Assembly (NCBI RefSeq): GCF_002288105.1
Contig: NZ_CP016774.1
Span: 930,001 to 994,000 of the forward strand
Direction: 5' to 3'
DNA: 64,000 bases
Source: Candidatus Planktophila versatilis
GTDB lineage: Bacteria; Actinomycetota; Actinomycetes; Nanopelagicales; Nanopelagicaceae
Below the pieces are notes generated by a model, which was not told the DNA's origin, searched no databases, and saw only the letters and a program-made list of their open reading frames with translations. The translations under genes were made by a program, and so were the position numbers. Of this stretch, positions 1 through 11,084 are shown piece by piece; positions within the stretch are counted from its first letter, which is position 1; each line of letters opens with the position of its first letter.

Positions 1-407
1 CCAACATATGGTCCGTTAACTCCTTCGCCAAGTCCGTTAAACATAACGATAGGTGTTCCGGCCTTAATGATTGTGTTCAGTCCCTTAACCATGGAAGCAG
101 CAGGAACAGAAGTTGCAATCCCGTCAACACCAGATGCGGCTAGGTTTTGCACCGCAGTGAGTTGAGCATCGCCTTCAGCACCAGCTGGGCCAGTTACTAC
201 GAGCTTTACATTGAGATCTCTAGCAGCCATTTGGGCTGCATCGATAATTTGTTGAATGAATGGATTACCAATCACGTGTACTACGAAACCGATTGTCAGT
301 CTCTTCTGCGCAGCCTGCGCAGGAGTGGCTACTGCGCTAGCAGAAAAAACCAACGCAGTAACAACTGCTATTGCACTAAAACGTGCACTACGGCTCTTGA
401 TTGTCAT
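1..407 (-). CDS. Sugar ABC transporter substrate-binding protein (3' part outside window)
   Basis: Reading leftward from an ATG at 407, this encodes the N-terminal 135 residues of a periplasmic-binding-protein type I (Peripla_BP_4) sugar-binding protein. A Sec signal peptide is visible: basic n-region MTIKSRSAR, a hydrophobic core and an APAQA-like cleavage site near residue 32. The mature part starts with the first Rossmann strand (TIGFVVHVIGNPF) and the LAASGVDGI segment typical of ribose/xylose-type binding proteins. A strong Shine-Dalgarno (GGAGAGGG) precedes the start. It lies 62 bases downstream of the permease gene, so both are probably co-transcribed. The ligand cannot be told from this fragment; neighbouring deoC and rbsK suggest a pentose or a nucleoside-derived sugar. 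The C-terminus is cut by the window edge. Confidence 0.85.
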   Translation of the reverse strand, partial: MTIKSRSARFSAIAVVTALVFSASAVATPAQAAQKRLTIGFVVHVIGNPFIQQIIDAAQMAARDLNVKLVVTGPAGAEGDAQLTAVQNLAASGVDGIATSVPAASMVKGLNTIIKAGTPIVMFNGLGEGVNGPYV

Positions 408-469
408 CTTTTCCCTCTCCTTCTTTTCTATTCAAGCAATGCTCCCGATGAGCAAGGTTGAAACTTATT

Positions 470-1450
470 TTAACTCGCTCGATTTTTCCGAACTCGAACA
501 ATTTGATCCACACCGATTGCAAAGATAATGACGAGCCCGGTTACCAGGGTGCTCCACACGGCATCGATACCCAAGAAGACAATGCCTACTCCGATAACTC
601 CCACAATGAGTGCACCGACTAATGAGCCCCAAACTGTTCCGGCTCCACCTGAAAGTGGAGTTCCGCCAATGATTGCCGCTGCCACAACTGGCAGTAGCAA
701 GTTAGCTCCCGTACTTGGATCAACTGCTCCTCTAAAACCAAGGAAGAGGATTCCACCGATGCCAGAGACAACACCCATAAGTGTGCAGGTGAGAATCTTG
801 ATTTTCTTGGTTGGTATACCAGCTAGACGCGCCGCCTCTGGATTGCTACCAATAGCAAGAATTCGATATCCAAAACGAGTCTTATGCAAAGTCAGATGAA
901 GTACCAGAAATGCAAATACCACGAAAATCAAAATAAAAGGTACTGGTGTTTCAATATCGCCACCGAGAACTCTAAAGAAGATATTCTCAGTAAGTTTCTT
1001 ATCAGTTGGAACAACAGAACCTGACTTATTTGAGATCAGAGAAAGACCCTGAAATATTGAAGCCGTGCCTAAGGTGACAATGATTAAGGGAAGTCTCATC
1101 ACAACTGTGAGCACACCGTTGATTGCTCCCATAAAACCACCAGCGCCAATTCCTAAAATGATTGCAATCCAGACCGGAACTCCGGCAATCATGGAAAGAC
1201 CTGCAACCACAGCAGAAAGATTAAGGATCCAACCGAATGAGAGATCAATTTCTCCCATTGAAAGTAGATAGACAATGCACCCGGCAAGTAACGCTGAGAT
1301 GGAATAGCTCGCAGCAAGATTAAGAAGGTTTTCAGGCTTTAAAAATGTTGGGCGCAGCGCTCCCACAATGCCGACTAGAACAAGGAGGGCGACAATAACG
1401 CTCGCCTCTTCTGGAAATTTAACTCGACGAGATTTAGCCTTCTGCGCCAT
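470..1450 (-). CDS. Sugar ABC transporter permease, RbsC-like
   Basis: A 326-residue integral membrane protein of the BPD_transp_2 (RbsC/XylH) family, with about eight or nine hydrophobic segments. The family signature region GSNPEAARLAGIP (residues about 202-214) contacts the ATPase in characterised transporters. A short basic N-terminus (MAQKAKSRR) stays in the cytoplasm. It precedes the binding-protein gene on the same strand; no ATP-binding subunit is visible, and it probably lies beyond the left edge or elsewhere. A promoter with an overlapping inverted repeat sits upstream (1480-1538), so transport genes and the deoC-rbsK genes to the right may be separate transcripts. Substrate specificity is inferred only from context. 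Confidence 0.9.
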   Translation of the reverse strand: MAQKAKSRRVKFPEEASVIVALLVLVGIVGALRPTFLKPENLLNLAASYSISALLAGCIVYLLSMGEIDLSFGWILNLSAVVAGLSMIAGVPVWIAIILGIGAGGFMGAINGVLTVVMRLPLIIVTLGTASIFQGLSLISNKSGSVVPTDKKLTENIFFRVLGGDIETPVPFILIFVVFAFLVLHLTLHKTRFGYRILAIGSNPEAARLAGIPTKKIKILTCTLMGVVSGIGGILFLGFRGAVDPSTGANLLLPVVAAAIIGGTPLSGGAGTVWGSLVGALIVGVIGVGIVFLGIDAVWSTLVTGLVIIFAIGVDQIVRVRKNRAS

Positions 1451-1479
1451 GCCTGCTCATCCTCTCCGATGATTGCATC

Positions 1480-1538
1480 CATGGAATCCTTTCCATGCGC
1501 AATATGGGTATAAAACTCCCAATCCGCCTGGATGTCAA
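1480..1538 (-). promoter_or_regulatory. Promoter and inverted repeat upstream of the sugar permease
   Basis: On the minus strand a TTGACA -35 hexamer (1533-1538) is followed after 18 bases by TTTATA (1509-1514). Just downstream, where transcription would begin, lies a perfect 7-base inverted repeat CATGGAA-AGGA-TTCCATG (1480-1497). Its position over the start site suits a repressor operator for sugar induction. No regulator gene is adjacent, so this is inference from sequence symmetry and spacing. Confidence 0.45.
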
Positions 1539-1636
1539 TAGGTTTTTGGCAAGTGTTGCTGGGGTTTCCCTAGCCAGGAGAGAGTTCGTGGGCTGAAATG
1601 ACGGGCGAGGAGGATCACTCCCTTATCGGCTACCTT

Positions 1637-2341
1637 TCAGTAACTCTTTGTCTCAGCGCTACTCGTATCAGAGATTATTTCAATCCCGGCACTGGTACCA
1701 AGTAAAGATGCACCTGCTGCAATGAGCGCGCGAGCTTGGGCTAAATGCTTAATGGAACCAGAGGCTTTAACCAAAACTCCACCCTTGGCACGCGCTACTA
1801 AATATCGCACGCTCTCAGGGTTTGCAGTCTCTATCTGGCCACTGCTTGCATTCTTTAAATATGCCACACCGGCTTCCATCGAAAGCTGCACTGCCAACTC
1901 CTTCTCTGCTTCCGTTAGCAGCGGAAGTTCTAACATCACTTTGATCGGAACACCGGATGCGCGCACCACACCCGCTATATCTTCCCGGAACTCGTCATAC
2001 ATTCCAGATTTAAGCCAACCAATTTGAACACCAATATCAATTTGGGTGGCACCTAATCTGACAAGTTCTGCTGCCTCGGCAGCCTTGCCCGCACTAGTCA
2101 TCACACCTACGGTTGGAAAATCTAAAGCTGAGGCAACTTCAATTCCTGTTCCTTTCAGTATTGAAGCGGTCAGTGCAACCCATGATCCCGGCACCATTGC
2201 CGCGCTAAAGCCATATTTCATGGCATCTTCCACATGGGCAATCATCTCTTGCCGAGTAGAGCCCACTTCTATCTTGGTATGTTGAATATAGGGGGCTAGT
2301 TGGGCTGGGGTTAATGTGGCGGCATCTACTGTGCTAGACAT
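1637..2341 (-). CDS. deoC: Deoxyribose-phosphate aldolase (DeoC family)
   Basis: A 234-residue TIM-barrel aldolase that would split 2-deoxyribose 5-phosphate into glyceraldehyde 3-phosphate and acetaldehyde. Catalytic residues of the family are in place: Asp102 (IDIGVQIG), the Schiff-base lysine Lys163 (YLKNASSG) and Lys192 (VKASGSI). The segment after Lys163 differs from the usual KTSTG, so this is a divergent member and a related aldose-phosphate substrate is possible. It overlaps the end of rbsK by 16 bases, showing tight coupling: kinase first, then aldolase. Together they would turn a transported or salvaged pentose or deoxypentose into central metabolites. Confidence 0.82.
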   Translation of the reverse strand: MSSTVDAATLTPAQLAPYIQHTKIEVGSTRQEMIAHVEDAMKYGFSAAMVPGSWVALTASILKGTGIEVASALDFPTVGVMTSAGKAAEAAELVRLGATQIDIGVQIGWLKSGMYDEFREDIAGVVRASGVPIKVMLELPLLTEAEKELAVQLSMEAGVAYLKNASSGQIETANPESVRYLVARAKGGVLVKASGSIKHLAQARALIAAGASLLGTSAGIEIISDTSSAETKSY

Positions 2342-3237
2342 TTTTCAATCTCTTCTCTCGTAGGTAGTGAATCAATTACTCCTGCAATGCCAACAGAGTG
2401 TGAACCTGAAGCGGTTGCAAATTTCACACACTCATGAAAATCACGCCCTTCAGATATAGCAACAGCTAAGGCAGAGGTGAAACTATCTCCAGCACCAGTT
2501 GTATCAACTACTTTCTTAGCCTTAATGGCAGGAACGGCATACACATCGCTGCCATCATCTACGAGCGATCCTTCCGAGCCTAAAGTCATCACTATCTTGG
2601 CGCTGGTCTTAAGGCGCATTTGGGCAATGAGTTCTTTAGGTGAGAGCCCATGATCGCCCGCGATCCCGAGTAATACCGGGGCCTCGGTTCGGTTGGGTGT
2701 GATGACATCAAACATCGACCATGCCTCTGGCGGTAATTTCACTGCTGGAGCTGGATTAAGAACTATTAAACGACCTTCTTCCCGCCCAATCTTTAACGAA
2801 GCCAAGACCGCGGGCAGAGCAAGTTCCATAGAGACTACAAGCACATCAGCTTGAGCGATATGTGAACGGAAACTTTCCACATGAGCTGGCGTTAATTCAT
2901 CCAAGGCCCCAGCTGCAACCAAGATTCTGTTCTCACCATCGGATTCGACCAAGATAAATCCCACCATGGTGTGGCCCTTGCCGGTGACCACACATGAATC
3001 ATCGACACCTTCTACTTTCCATAGTGCACGTGCACCCTGCCCAAAATCATCAGGGCCAATAGCGGTAAGGAAACTTACTTCGGCGCCAAGTCGCGCCGCA
3101 CCTATTGCTTGGTTAGATCCTTTGCCACCTGGTCCCGCATCAAATACGCCACCCATGAGAGTTTCACCAGCCTGCGGAAGTTGCGGGATTCGCATCGTCA
3201 TTCCAACGCCATAACTACCAACAACAGCGATTTTCAT
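2326..3237 (-). CDS. rbsK: Ribokinase-like PfkB sugar kinase
   Basis: A 303-residue PfkB-family kinase, the usual ribokinase length. The N-terminal substrate motif GPGGKGSNQA (residues about 35-44) and the C-terminal signature VDTTGAGDSF with catalytic Asp251 are intact, as is the NPAPA loop near 161-165. It phosphorylates ribose or a close pentose at O5 with ATP. A Shine-Dalgarno GGAG lies four bases before the ATG. Because deoC follows with an overlap, the physiological substrate might be deoxyribose instead of, or besides, ribose; sequence alone cannot decide. The pair sits beside a sugar ABC transporter, which could supply the substrate. Confidence 0.88.
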   Translation of the reverse strand: MKIAVVGSYGVGMTMRIPQLPQAGETLMGGVFDAGPGGKGSNQAIGAARLGAEVSFLTAIGPDDFGQGARALWKVEGVDDSCVVTGKGHTMVGFILVESDGENRILVAAGALDELTPAHVESFRSHIAQADVLVVSMELALPAVLASLKIGREEGRLIVLNPAPAVKLPPEAWSMFDVITPNRTEAPVLLGIAGDHGLSPKELIAQMRLKTSAKIVMTLGSEGSLVDDGSDVYAVPAIKAKKVVDTTGAGDSFTSALAVAISEGRDFHECVKFATASGSHSVGIAGVIDSLPTREEIEKCLAQ

Positions 3238-3336
3238 TTGGCTCCTAGATTTGCCACGAACATTCTGGCAAAAGTACTGTGTTATGAGCCAATGTCAACA
3301 TCCAAGGTGAGTTTTGATGAGAACTTATCTCTCCTG

Positions 3337-3936
3337 CTACTTGCTGAACTTAGGCAGGTGTAGATCGAATTGGATTGAGATGACACGGGTAAGCATCACT
3401 ACTACTCCCCCAATAATTGCCGCCAGATTATCTGCAACGCTGAGTTGATGCAGGGCAACAAAGGTAATCGCTCCCATGAGTGCTGATGTGCCAATCGTTT
3501 CGCGGTGGAGCAAGACCGGCTCTAGCTGACAGAGAATGTCTCGTAATAGCCCGCCGGTCACAGCGGTTATGACTCCCAAAAGAATGGCTGCATACCAGGC
3601 AACGTTTTCTTCAAAGGCGAGCTGTGTTCCAGAAAGTGTTGCCACAGCAAGGCCAAAGGTGTCCATAATGAGTAGCGTCTTACCAATATGTGTGACACGT
3701 CTAAAGACAAGAGTAAGAACTACAGCAGCAATAATGCTGACAACAATCCAGCCATCTGTGATCCAGATCGGAGTCAGGCCAAGAAATACATTTCGAAGGG
3801 TGCCACCTGATACTGATGCAATCGCTGCTATGAATGCGATGCCGCCGTAATCAAGGCCCTTATCTGCAGCCACCCGAGCACCAACAAGTGCGAAGACAAA
3901 GGTGGAGAGCAGGTCCAGGATATGTAGCAAGGTCAT
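3337..3936 (-). CDS. TRIC/UPF0126 family membrane channel protein
   Basis: A 199-residue protein made of two UPF0126 repeats, the family that includes E. coli YicG/YadS and is related to trimeric intracellular cation (TRIC) channels. The paired motifs GGTLRN (about 44-49) and GGLLRD (about 128-133) mark the two repeats, each with three hydrophobic segments. Family members form small trimeric cation-permeable channels; which ion this one carries is unknown. A TAGGCT box ends six bases before the ATG, so its mRNA is probably leaderless. It stands alone, on the same strand as its neighbours. Confidence 0.85.
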   Translation of the reverse strand: MTLLHILDLLSTFVFALVGARVAADKGLDYGGIAFIAAIASVSGGTLRNVFLGLTPIWITDGWIVVSIIAAVVLTLVFRRVTHIGKTLLIMDTFGLAVATLSGTQLAFEENVAWYAAILLGVITAVTGGLLRDILCQLEPVLLHRETIGTSALMGAITFVALHQLSVADNLAAIIGGVVVMLTRVISIQFDLHLPKFSK

Positions 3937-3978
3937 GGCTATAGCCTAGAGAAGGCCACGAGAAAGAGTGCCAACCAT

Positions 3979-5013
3979 TTACCCTTTTATGAGCCCATTC
4001 ATATAAAGGTAGTCAGCTGATTCCAGAATGCTTACCTGCGCCGGAATAAAGCTGATTCCCAGCAATCGCTCGGCCTTGGCATGGCTAATGATGAGTGGCT
4101 TACCCAGCATTGCTACGACTGACTTAATTGCCGGGTCAAAGAGTGAGAGGAACTTGATTAAAATATTGGGTGCAAGTGCGGTCTTGACCTTACTTTGTGG
4201 ATACTTTGATTTGAGAAGCTTTGCAATCTCCATAAATGATTTAGTCTCAGAAACAGATAAAATTCGCTCTCCCGCAGTAGCGGTAACTTTGATGGATTGC
4301 ACGTGCATGCGAGCAACATCTTTGACATCCACTATCGGCATGCGCAGATCAGGAACCATCGGGTCCTTACCTAGGAGCAATCTTTCCACCAAGGAGATAG
4401 AAGACCCAAAGTTGTTATCTAACGGAGCGCCCAATACCAGTGCTGGGTTAATCACTGTGAGCTCAATTTCAGGTGCTTGGTTCTTAATGAAATCCCACGC
4501 AGCTTGTTCAGCTAAAGTCTTGGAGCGTATGTAGGCATCTTTGCCGGCCGGATGATTCACATCAGTCCACATACTCTCGTCATAGGCGCTAGTCCCTGCC
4601 GGTAAATCACGAGCATAAATTGCCGCCATCGAAGATGTGAGAATCACTCGGGTAATGCCGCCAGCTTGTGCGGCGCGAAGTGCGCGCAAGGTTCCATCAA
4701 CTGCCGGGCGAATAAGTTCATTCTCATCCTTTGGTGACCCAAGCGGGAAGGGAGAGGCGGTGTGCATCAGCACATCAATGCCCACTAACGCTTGGCTCCA
4801 CCCAGCATCTTTTTCTAGATCAAGTTCAACAAATGAAAGCTTGCTAGCAAGATCGACTCCAGGTGAAAGGTGTGGGGCAACTGCGTTACGCACCTCATCA
4901 CCTTTACTGAGCTTGCGCACCGAAGCACGGACTGTGTATCCATCATTGAGTAGTTGTAGGGCGATGTGCTTGCCAATATATCCGCTGGCACCAGTAAGTA
5001 AAACCGTTGTCAT
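3979..5013 (-). CDS. NAD(P)-dependent extended SDR, dihydroflavonol reductase-like
   Basis: A 344-residue Rossmann-fold reductase or epimerase of the extended SDR family. The N-terminal nucleotide-binding motif GASGYIG is seen at residues 7-13 and the catalytic Tyr-x-x-x-Lys in AYIRSK. Similarity is to the dihydroflavonol-4-reductase / aldehyde reductase subgroup, whose bacterial substrates are rarely known. An ATG at 5055 would add 14 residues before the Rossmann strand; the start at 5013 places the first beta strand immediately after the initiator as usual. A 17-base imperfect palindrome (5016-5032) lies just upstream and might be an operator. It diverges from the GH13 gene, but I cannot assign a sugar-related role. 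Confidence 0.82.
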   Translation of the reverse strand: MTTVLLTGASGYIGKHIALQLLNDGYTVRASVRKLSKGDEVRNAVAPHLSPGVDLASKLSFVELDLEKDAGWSQALVGIDVLMHTASPFPLGSPKDENELIRPAVDGTLRALRAAQAGGITRVILTSSMAAIYARDLPAGTSAYDESMWTDVNHPAGKDAYIRSKTLAEQAAWDFIKNQAPEIELTVINPALVLGAPLDNNFGSSISLVERLLLGKDPMVPDLRMPIVDVKDVARMHVQSIKVTATAGERILSVSETKSFMEIAKLLKSKYPQSKVKTALAPNILIKFLSLFDPAIKSVVAMLGKPLIISHAKAERLLGISFIPAQVSILESADYLYMNGLIKG

Positions 5014-5168
5014 AGTCAAGAACCTGTTCCTTGAAGCGGGAGAATGTAACTTCATAGAATCCTACTCAAAAGGGTGACGACTGCACAAAACCGCAAATAC
5101 ATTCCATTTACATCACATTTGTGTGCTTTTCGACAATTGCCTTGGACTCCTTCCGTAGAGTACGACCC

Positions 5169-6824
5169 ATGCCTAAAAGCGTTGGACTCTCAAAAGATAA
5201 GAATTGGTGGCGCCAAGCGGCCATCTACCAGATCTACCCGCGTAGCTTCGCCGATTCAAATGGCGACGGCATCGGCGATCTCAAAGGAGTTACCTCGCGT
5301 ATTTCATACTTGAAATCATTGAGCCTAGATGCAGTCTGGTTAAGTCCGTTCTATCCATCGGCGCTAGCAGACGGTGGCTATGACGTCGCTGATTATCGCG
5401 ATGTAGATCCACGGCTTGGAACGCTGGCAGATTTCGATGAGTTACTTGCAGAGCTACACAAAGTAGGAATCCGAATATTTGTCGATATCGTTCCTAACCA
5501 CTCATCAAATTTGCATGTGTGGTTTAAAGAAGCAATCGAAGCAAAGCCTGGGTCTAAAGCGCGCAATCGTTACATCTTCCGAGATGGAAAAGGTGAAAAG
5601 GGCGAGCTGCCACCCACTGATTGGGTTTCACACTTTGCACCGAGTGCCTGGACCCATGAATCAGTCATGGGTGGCAAAGGTAACCAGTGGTACATGCATT
5701 GGTTTGCACCAGAGCAACCAGATTTTAATTGGGATAACCCAGAAGTGGAAAAGGAATTTCTTAAGACACTTAAGTTCTGGGCTGATCGCGGTGTTGATGG
5801 GTTTCGCATCGATGTGGCACATGCACTGAAGAAAGATCTCTCTGAGCCACTTCGTAGCCTGCCAGTCTTTGAAACCCTGGAAGAGCGCGGTAATAAGGGC
5901 AAGGGAATCTTGGCCGACCGCGATGAACTCTTTAAGATCTATAAACAATGGCGCAAACTATTTAACCAGTATGACCCGCCACGAGTTGCTGTGGCAGAAG
6001 CATTTGTGCACCCAGAGCGCCTTCCGCTCTATGCCAGCACAAAGACTCTGGGGCAATGTTTTGATTTCCGTTTCATTGAGACCCCCTTTGAAGCAGCTGC
6101 ATATAAGGAGAGCGTGCAAGATGCGCTGGAGCTTGCCCTAAAGAACAAATCTTCTTGCACATGGACACTTTCAAACCACGATCAAATCCGCCATGCAACG
6201 AAGATGGGTCTTAACTCAGCAGTAGACCGTCGTTCATGGATGCTCTCCGATGGAACTTCTCATCCACTAGATGCAGCCGCTGGCACACAGAATGCACTTG
6301 CGGCAACGCTATTTATTTTGGCTCTTCCTGGTAGTACCTATATGTATCAAGGTGAAGAGTTAGGCCTGCACGAAGTCACTGATATTCCAGCAAGTCAGAT
6401 TCAAGATCCGCAATACCTACGCAATAACAAAATGGATAAGGGGCGAGATGGCTGCCGTGTGCCGCTGCCGTGGCAGAAATCAGGTTCTTCTTTTGGTTTT
6501 GGAACAGGCGGTGCACACTTGCCACAACCATCATGGTTTGCAGATTACTCAGTAGCAGCAGAAGAAAATGATCCGAACTCGGCGCTCTCCATTTATCGCA
6601 TCGCACTGGGACTTCGTAAATCACTAATCACTGAAGAAAAGATAAAGTGGCATAAGACTGGTAATCCATCAGTCTTGCACTTCTCACGGCCAAATGGCTG
6701 GCATTGCATCACCAACTTCCGTGGTGAAAGTTATCCAATGCCTAAAGGGGAAATTCTCATCTCTTCCCACCCACTTACCAACGGCAAAATCCCGGCCGGT
6801 ACAACGGTTTGGCTTAAGAAGTAA
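5169..6824 (+). CDS. GH13 alpha-glucosidase / oligo-1,6-glucosidase
   Basis: A 551-residue glycoside hydrolase family 13 enzyme that cleaves terminal alpha-glucosidic bonds in maltose, isomaltose or related oligosaccharides. Visible family signatures are IYQIYPRSFADSNGDGIGDL at the N-terminus, DIVPNHSS (106-113), the nucleophile Asp215 in GFRIDVAH, the acid/base Glu277 in AVAEAF and the transition-state Asp338 in LSNHDQ. No signal peptide is present, so it acts in the cytoplasm on imported sugars. A TAGAGT box lies seven bases before ATG 5169, supporting this start over an upstream in-frame one at 5121. Trehalose synthase-like activity is possible within this subfamily but not indicated. Confidence 0.9.
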   Translation: MPKSVGLSKDKNWWRQAAIYQIYPRSFADSNGDGIGDLKGVTSRISYLKSLSLDAVWLSPFYPSALADGGYDVADYRDVDPRLGTLADFDELLAELHKVGIRIFVDIVPNHSSNLHVWFKEAIEAKPGSKARNRYIFRDGKGEKGELPPTDWVSHFAPSAWTHESVMGGKGNQWYMHWFAPEQPDFNWDNPEVEKEFLKTLKFWADRGVDGFRIDVAHALKKDLSEPLRSLPVFETLEERGNKGKGILADRDELFKIYKQWRKLFNQYDPPRVAVAEAFVHPERLPLYASTKTLGQCFDFRFIETPFEAAAYKESVQDALELALKNKSSCTWTLSNHDQIRHATKMGLNSAVDRRSWMLSDGTSHPLDAAAGTQNALAATLFILALPGSTYMYQGEELGLHEVTDIPASQIQDPQYLRNNKMDKGRDGCRVPLPWQKSGSSFGFGTGGAHLPQPSWFADYSVAAEENDPNSALSIYRIALGLRKSLITEEKIKWHKTGNPSVLHFSRPNGWHCITNFRGESYPMPKGEILISSHPLTNGKIPAGTTVWLKK

Positions 6825-6833
6825 AACTATTCC

Positions 6834-7232
6834 TTAAGCAACACCAATAATGTCGACAGAAAAGACAAGAGTTTCATTGGGACCAATAGGTCCAGAACCA
6901 GCTGCGCCATATCCCATTTCTGGTGGAAGTATCAGCAATCGACGTCCGCCCTCTTTGGCGCCAGGCAAACCTTTCTGCCAACCTTCAACTACCTCCGCTA
7001 ACGGAAATGTTGCTGGCTGACCGCTCCATGATGACTCAATGATTTTTCCAGTTGACCACGCCATGAGTGTGTAGTGAACAGTCAAAGTAGATGTCGGAAG
7101 AACTTCTGCCCCGGTTCCAACGATGATGTCCTTGGTAGTGAGCTCTGTTGGCGCGCTACCTTCTGGCTTTGAAATTGTGGGAACTTCCCCTGCTACTGCA
7201 GAAACTACTGGCAGCACTGTTGCACCTGACAT
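6834..7232 (-). CDS. FKBP-type peptidyl-prolyl cis-trans isomerase
   Basis: A single FKBP domain (roughly residues 38-131 from ATG 7232) with the conserved core VHYTLMAWSTGKIIESSW, PATFPL, GWQKGLPGAKEGGRRLLILP and MGYGAAGSGPIGPNETL. It catalyses proline isomerisation during protein folding. The ATG at 7232 has a Shine-Dalgarno (AAGGAGAG). However, the same frame stays open upstream to 7335 and reads [20 protein letters not shown]..., a basic n-region and hydrophobic core like a signal peptide or anchor. A second Shine-Dalgarno (AAGGAG) inside the end of argG lies seven bases before an ATT codon at 7331. The protein is therefore probably exported from an ATT start; the coordinate given is the first canonical start. 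Confidence 0.88.
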   Translation of the reverse strand: MSGATVLPVVSAVAGEVPTISKPEGSAPTELTTKDIIVGTGAEVLPTSTLTVHYTLMAWSTGKIIESSWSGQPATFPLAEVVEGWQKGLPGAKEGGRRLLILPPEMGYGAAGSGPIGPNETLVFSVDIIGVA

Positions 7233-7326
7233 CTTCTCTCCTTCGGTAACGTTGAGACCAACTAGGACGGTGAGTCCTACGAGTGTGGCGGCAATGACGC
7301 CAGCTATTGCTTTGCGAGTGGTCTTA

Positions 7327-9850
<2,524 letters not shown>

Positions 9851-9860
9851 AGGGCTAAGT

Positions 9861-11084
9861 TTAGTCTTTAGCTAAAGGAAGGCTCGCCACTACCGCCAAG
9901 CCGCCCAGGGCGCTCTTGCGTAGCGAGAAAGTGCCGTTCAGTTTTTCAATAACGGCAGACATGATGCTCATACCCAACCCGGAACCACCATTTTCGCGCG
10001 AGCGAGACTTATCAAATCGATTGAGTGAACGAATATTCTCAGCGTAAGCACCCTCAGGTAAGCCTTGCCCAGCATCTTCAATCATAATCAGGACGTTTTT
10101 CCCAGATTTACTACATGTGATTGTTACCGCAGCATCTGCACTGGTGTGGCGCATGATGTTGGTAAAAGCATTTTGGATAAATCGAGAGAGATAATCTCTG
10201 GAAGCCACTACCACCAAGTCATTCTCAATTTTTAAGACTACCTTGCGCCCAGGATTAAGAGTCGTGAAGTCAGTGCCATGAGCGCTTAATAACTCACTCA
10301 CATCCATTTTTTCAATATCTCGACTTCCGCTCTCACCTAGTTCGGCAAGAAGCAGTAAATCTTGAATCAGATTCTCCATCCGATTGATTTCAGTTCCCAC
10401 GCGAGTAAATGCACGATCTTGATCTTCAGCCGTTACCAGCTGTTTCTTACTCAGCATCTCCACATAACCTTTGACCACGGTGAGTGGGGTGCGCAATTCA
10501 TGAGATGCATCGCCCAGAAATTCCTGCATACGAGCAAGGGATGCATATTCATCTCGGCGATTAGCTCGCCTAAAGAAGAAAAAGAGTAATACTCCTGCGA
10601 TGAGATCGACAAAAAAAGTAACAACTCCCAATGCACGGAGATTGACCTCAAAGTGTTCATCTATCGCGTTAGTGGATCGGGCAATGAGTAGGAAATCTTT
10701 CTCATCAAGGCGCACTGCTCGCAATTGATAGGGATCACCAGATTTTATTGATACCGGGCGGGCGGTAGCCTTTTCAATGAGATCTTTCGCAGGGGCTCCT
10801 AGATAACTCAAAGAGGACTCACGAACTAAAGTCTCTTGACCCTCCTCGGTTAAAAGCGTCAGCGTTGCATTAAGAGTGAGCTGCTCAATCGCAAAGAGAG
10901 CCGCGCCAATAGATTGCTCTGGGTTATCTATCGCCTCTTGTGCAACAAAATCGAGTGAGGCATTTACCTCAGATAATTCAGCGCTGCGGGTATGAAAAGC
11001 GGAGTAGCTACCAATTCCCAAGGTGACTACTGTGACCAGCAAAACTGTGAATATGCTGGTCCTGGTGCTGTTTGAGATCTTCAA
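9861..11084 (-). CDS. Sensor histidine kinase of a two-component system
   Basis: A 407-residue membrane kinase. Two hydrophobic segments (about 11-30 and 152-172) flank an extracytoplasmic sensor of about 120 residues. The dimerisation box SHELRTPL puts the phospho-accepting histidine at 195, and the ATPase domain carries N, G1 (IMIEDAGQGLP) and G2 (NGGSGLGMSI) motifs. No HAMP domain is evident. It starts with TTG, overlapping the TGA of the response-regulator gene in the sequence TTGA, with a GGAG just upstream, so the two are translationally coupled. The signal is unknown. The neighbouring divergent secreted-protein gene with an 11-base direct repeat is a likely target. Confidence 0.88.
   Translation of the reverse strand: MKISNSTRTSIFTVLLVTVVTLGIGSYSAFHTRSAELSEVNASLDFVAQEAIDNPEQSIGAALFAIEQLTLNATLTLLTEEGQETLVRESSLSYLGAPAKDLIEKATARPVSIKSGDPYQLRAVRLDEKDFLLIARSTNAIDEHFEVNLRALGVVTFFVDLIAGVLLFFFFRRANRRDEYASLARMQEFLGDASHELRTPLTVVKGYVEMLSKKQLVTAEDQDRAFTRVGTEINRMENLIQDLLLLAELGESGSRDIEKMDVSELLSAHGTDFTTLNPGRKVVLKIENDLVVVASRDYLSRFIQNAFTNIMRHTSADAAVTITCSKSGKNVLIMIEDAGQGLPEGAYAENIRSLNRFDKSRSRENGGSGLGMSIMSAVIEKLNGTFSLRKSALGGLAVVASLPLAKD

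Noticed and set aside
5014-5168. Imperfect palindrome CAAGGAACAGGTTCTTG at 5016-5032 as a sugar-regulator operator
   Set aside because: Only six of eight positions per arm match and no LacI-type regulator is nearby, so it is noted but not listed as a feature.
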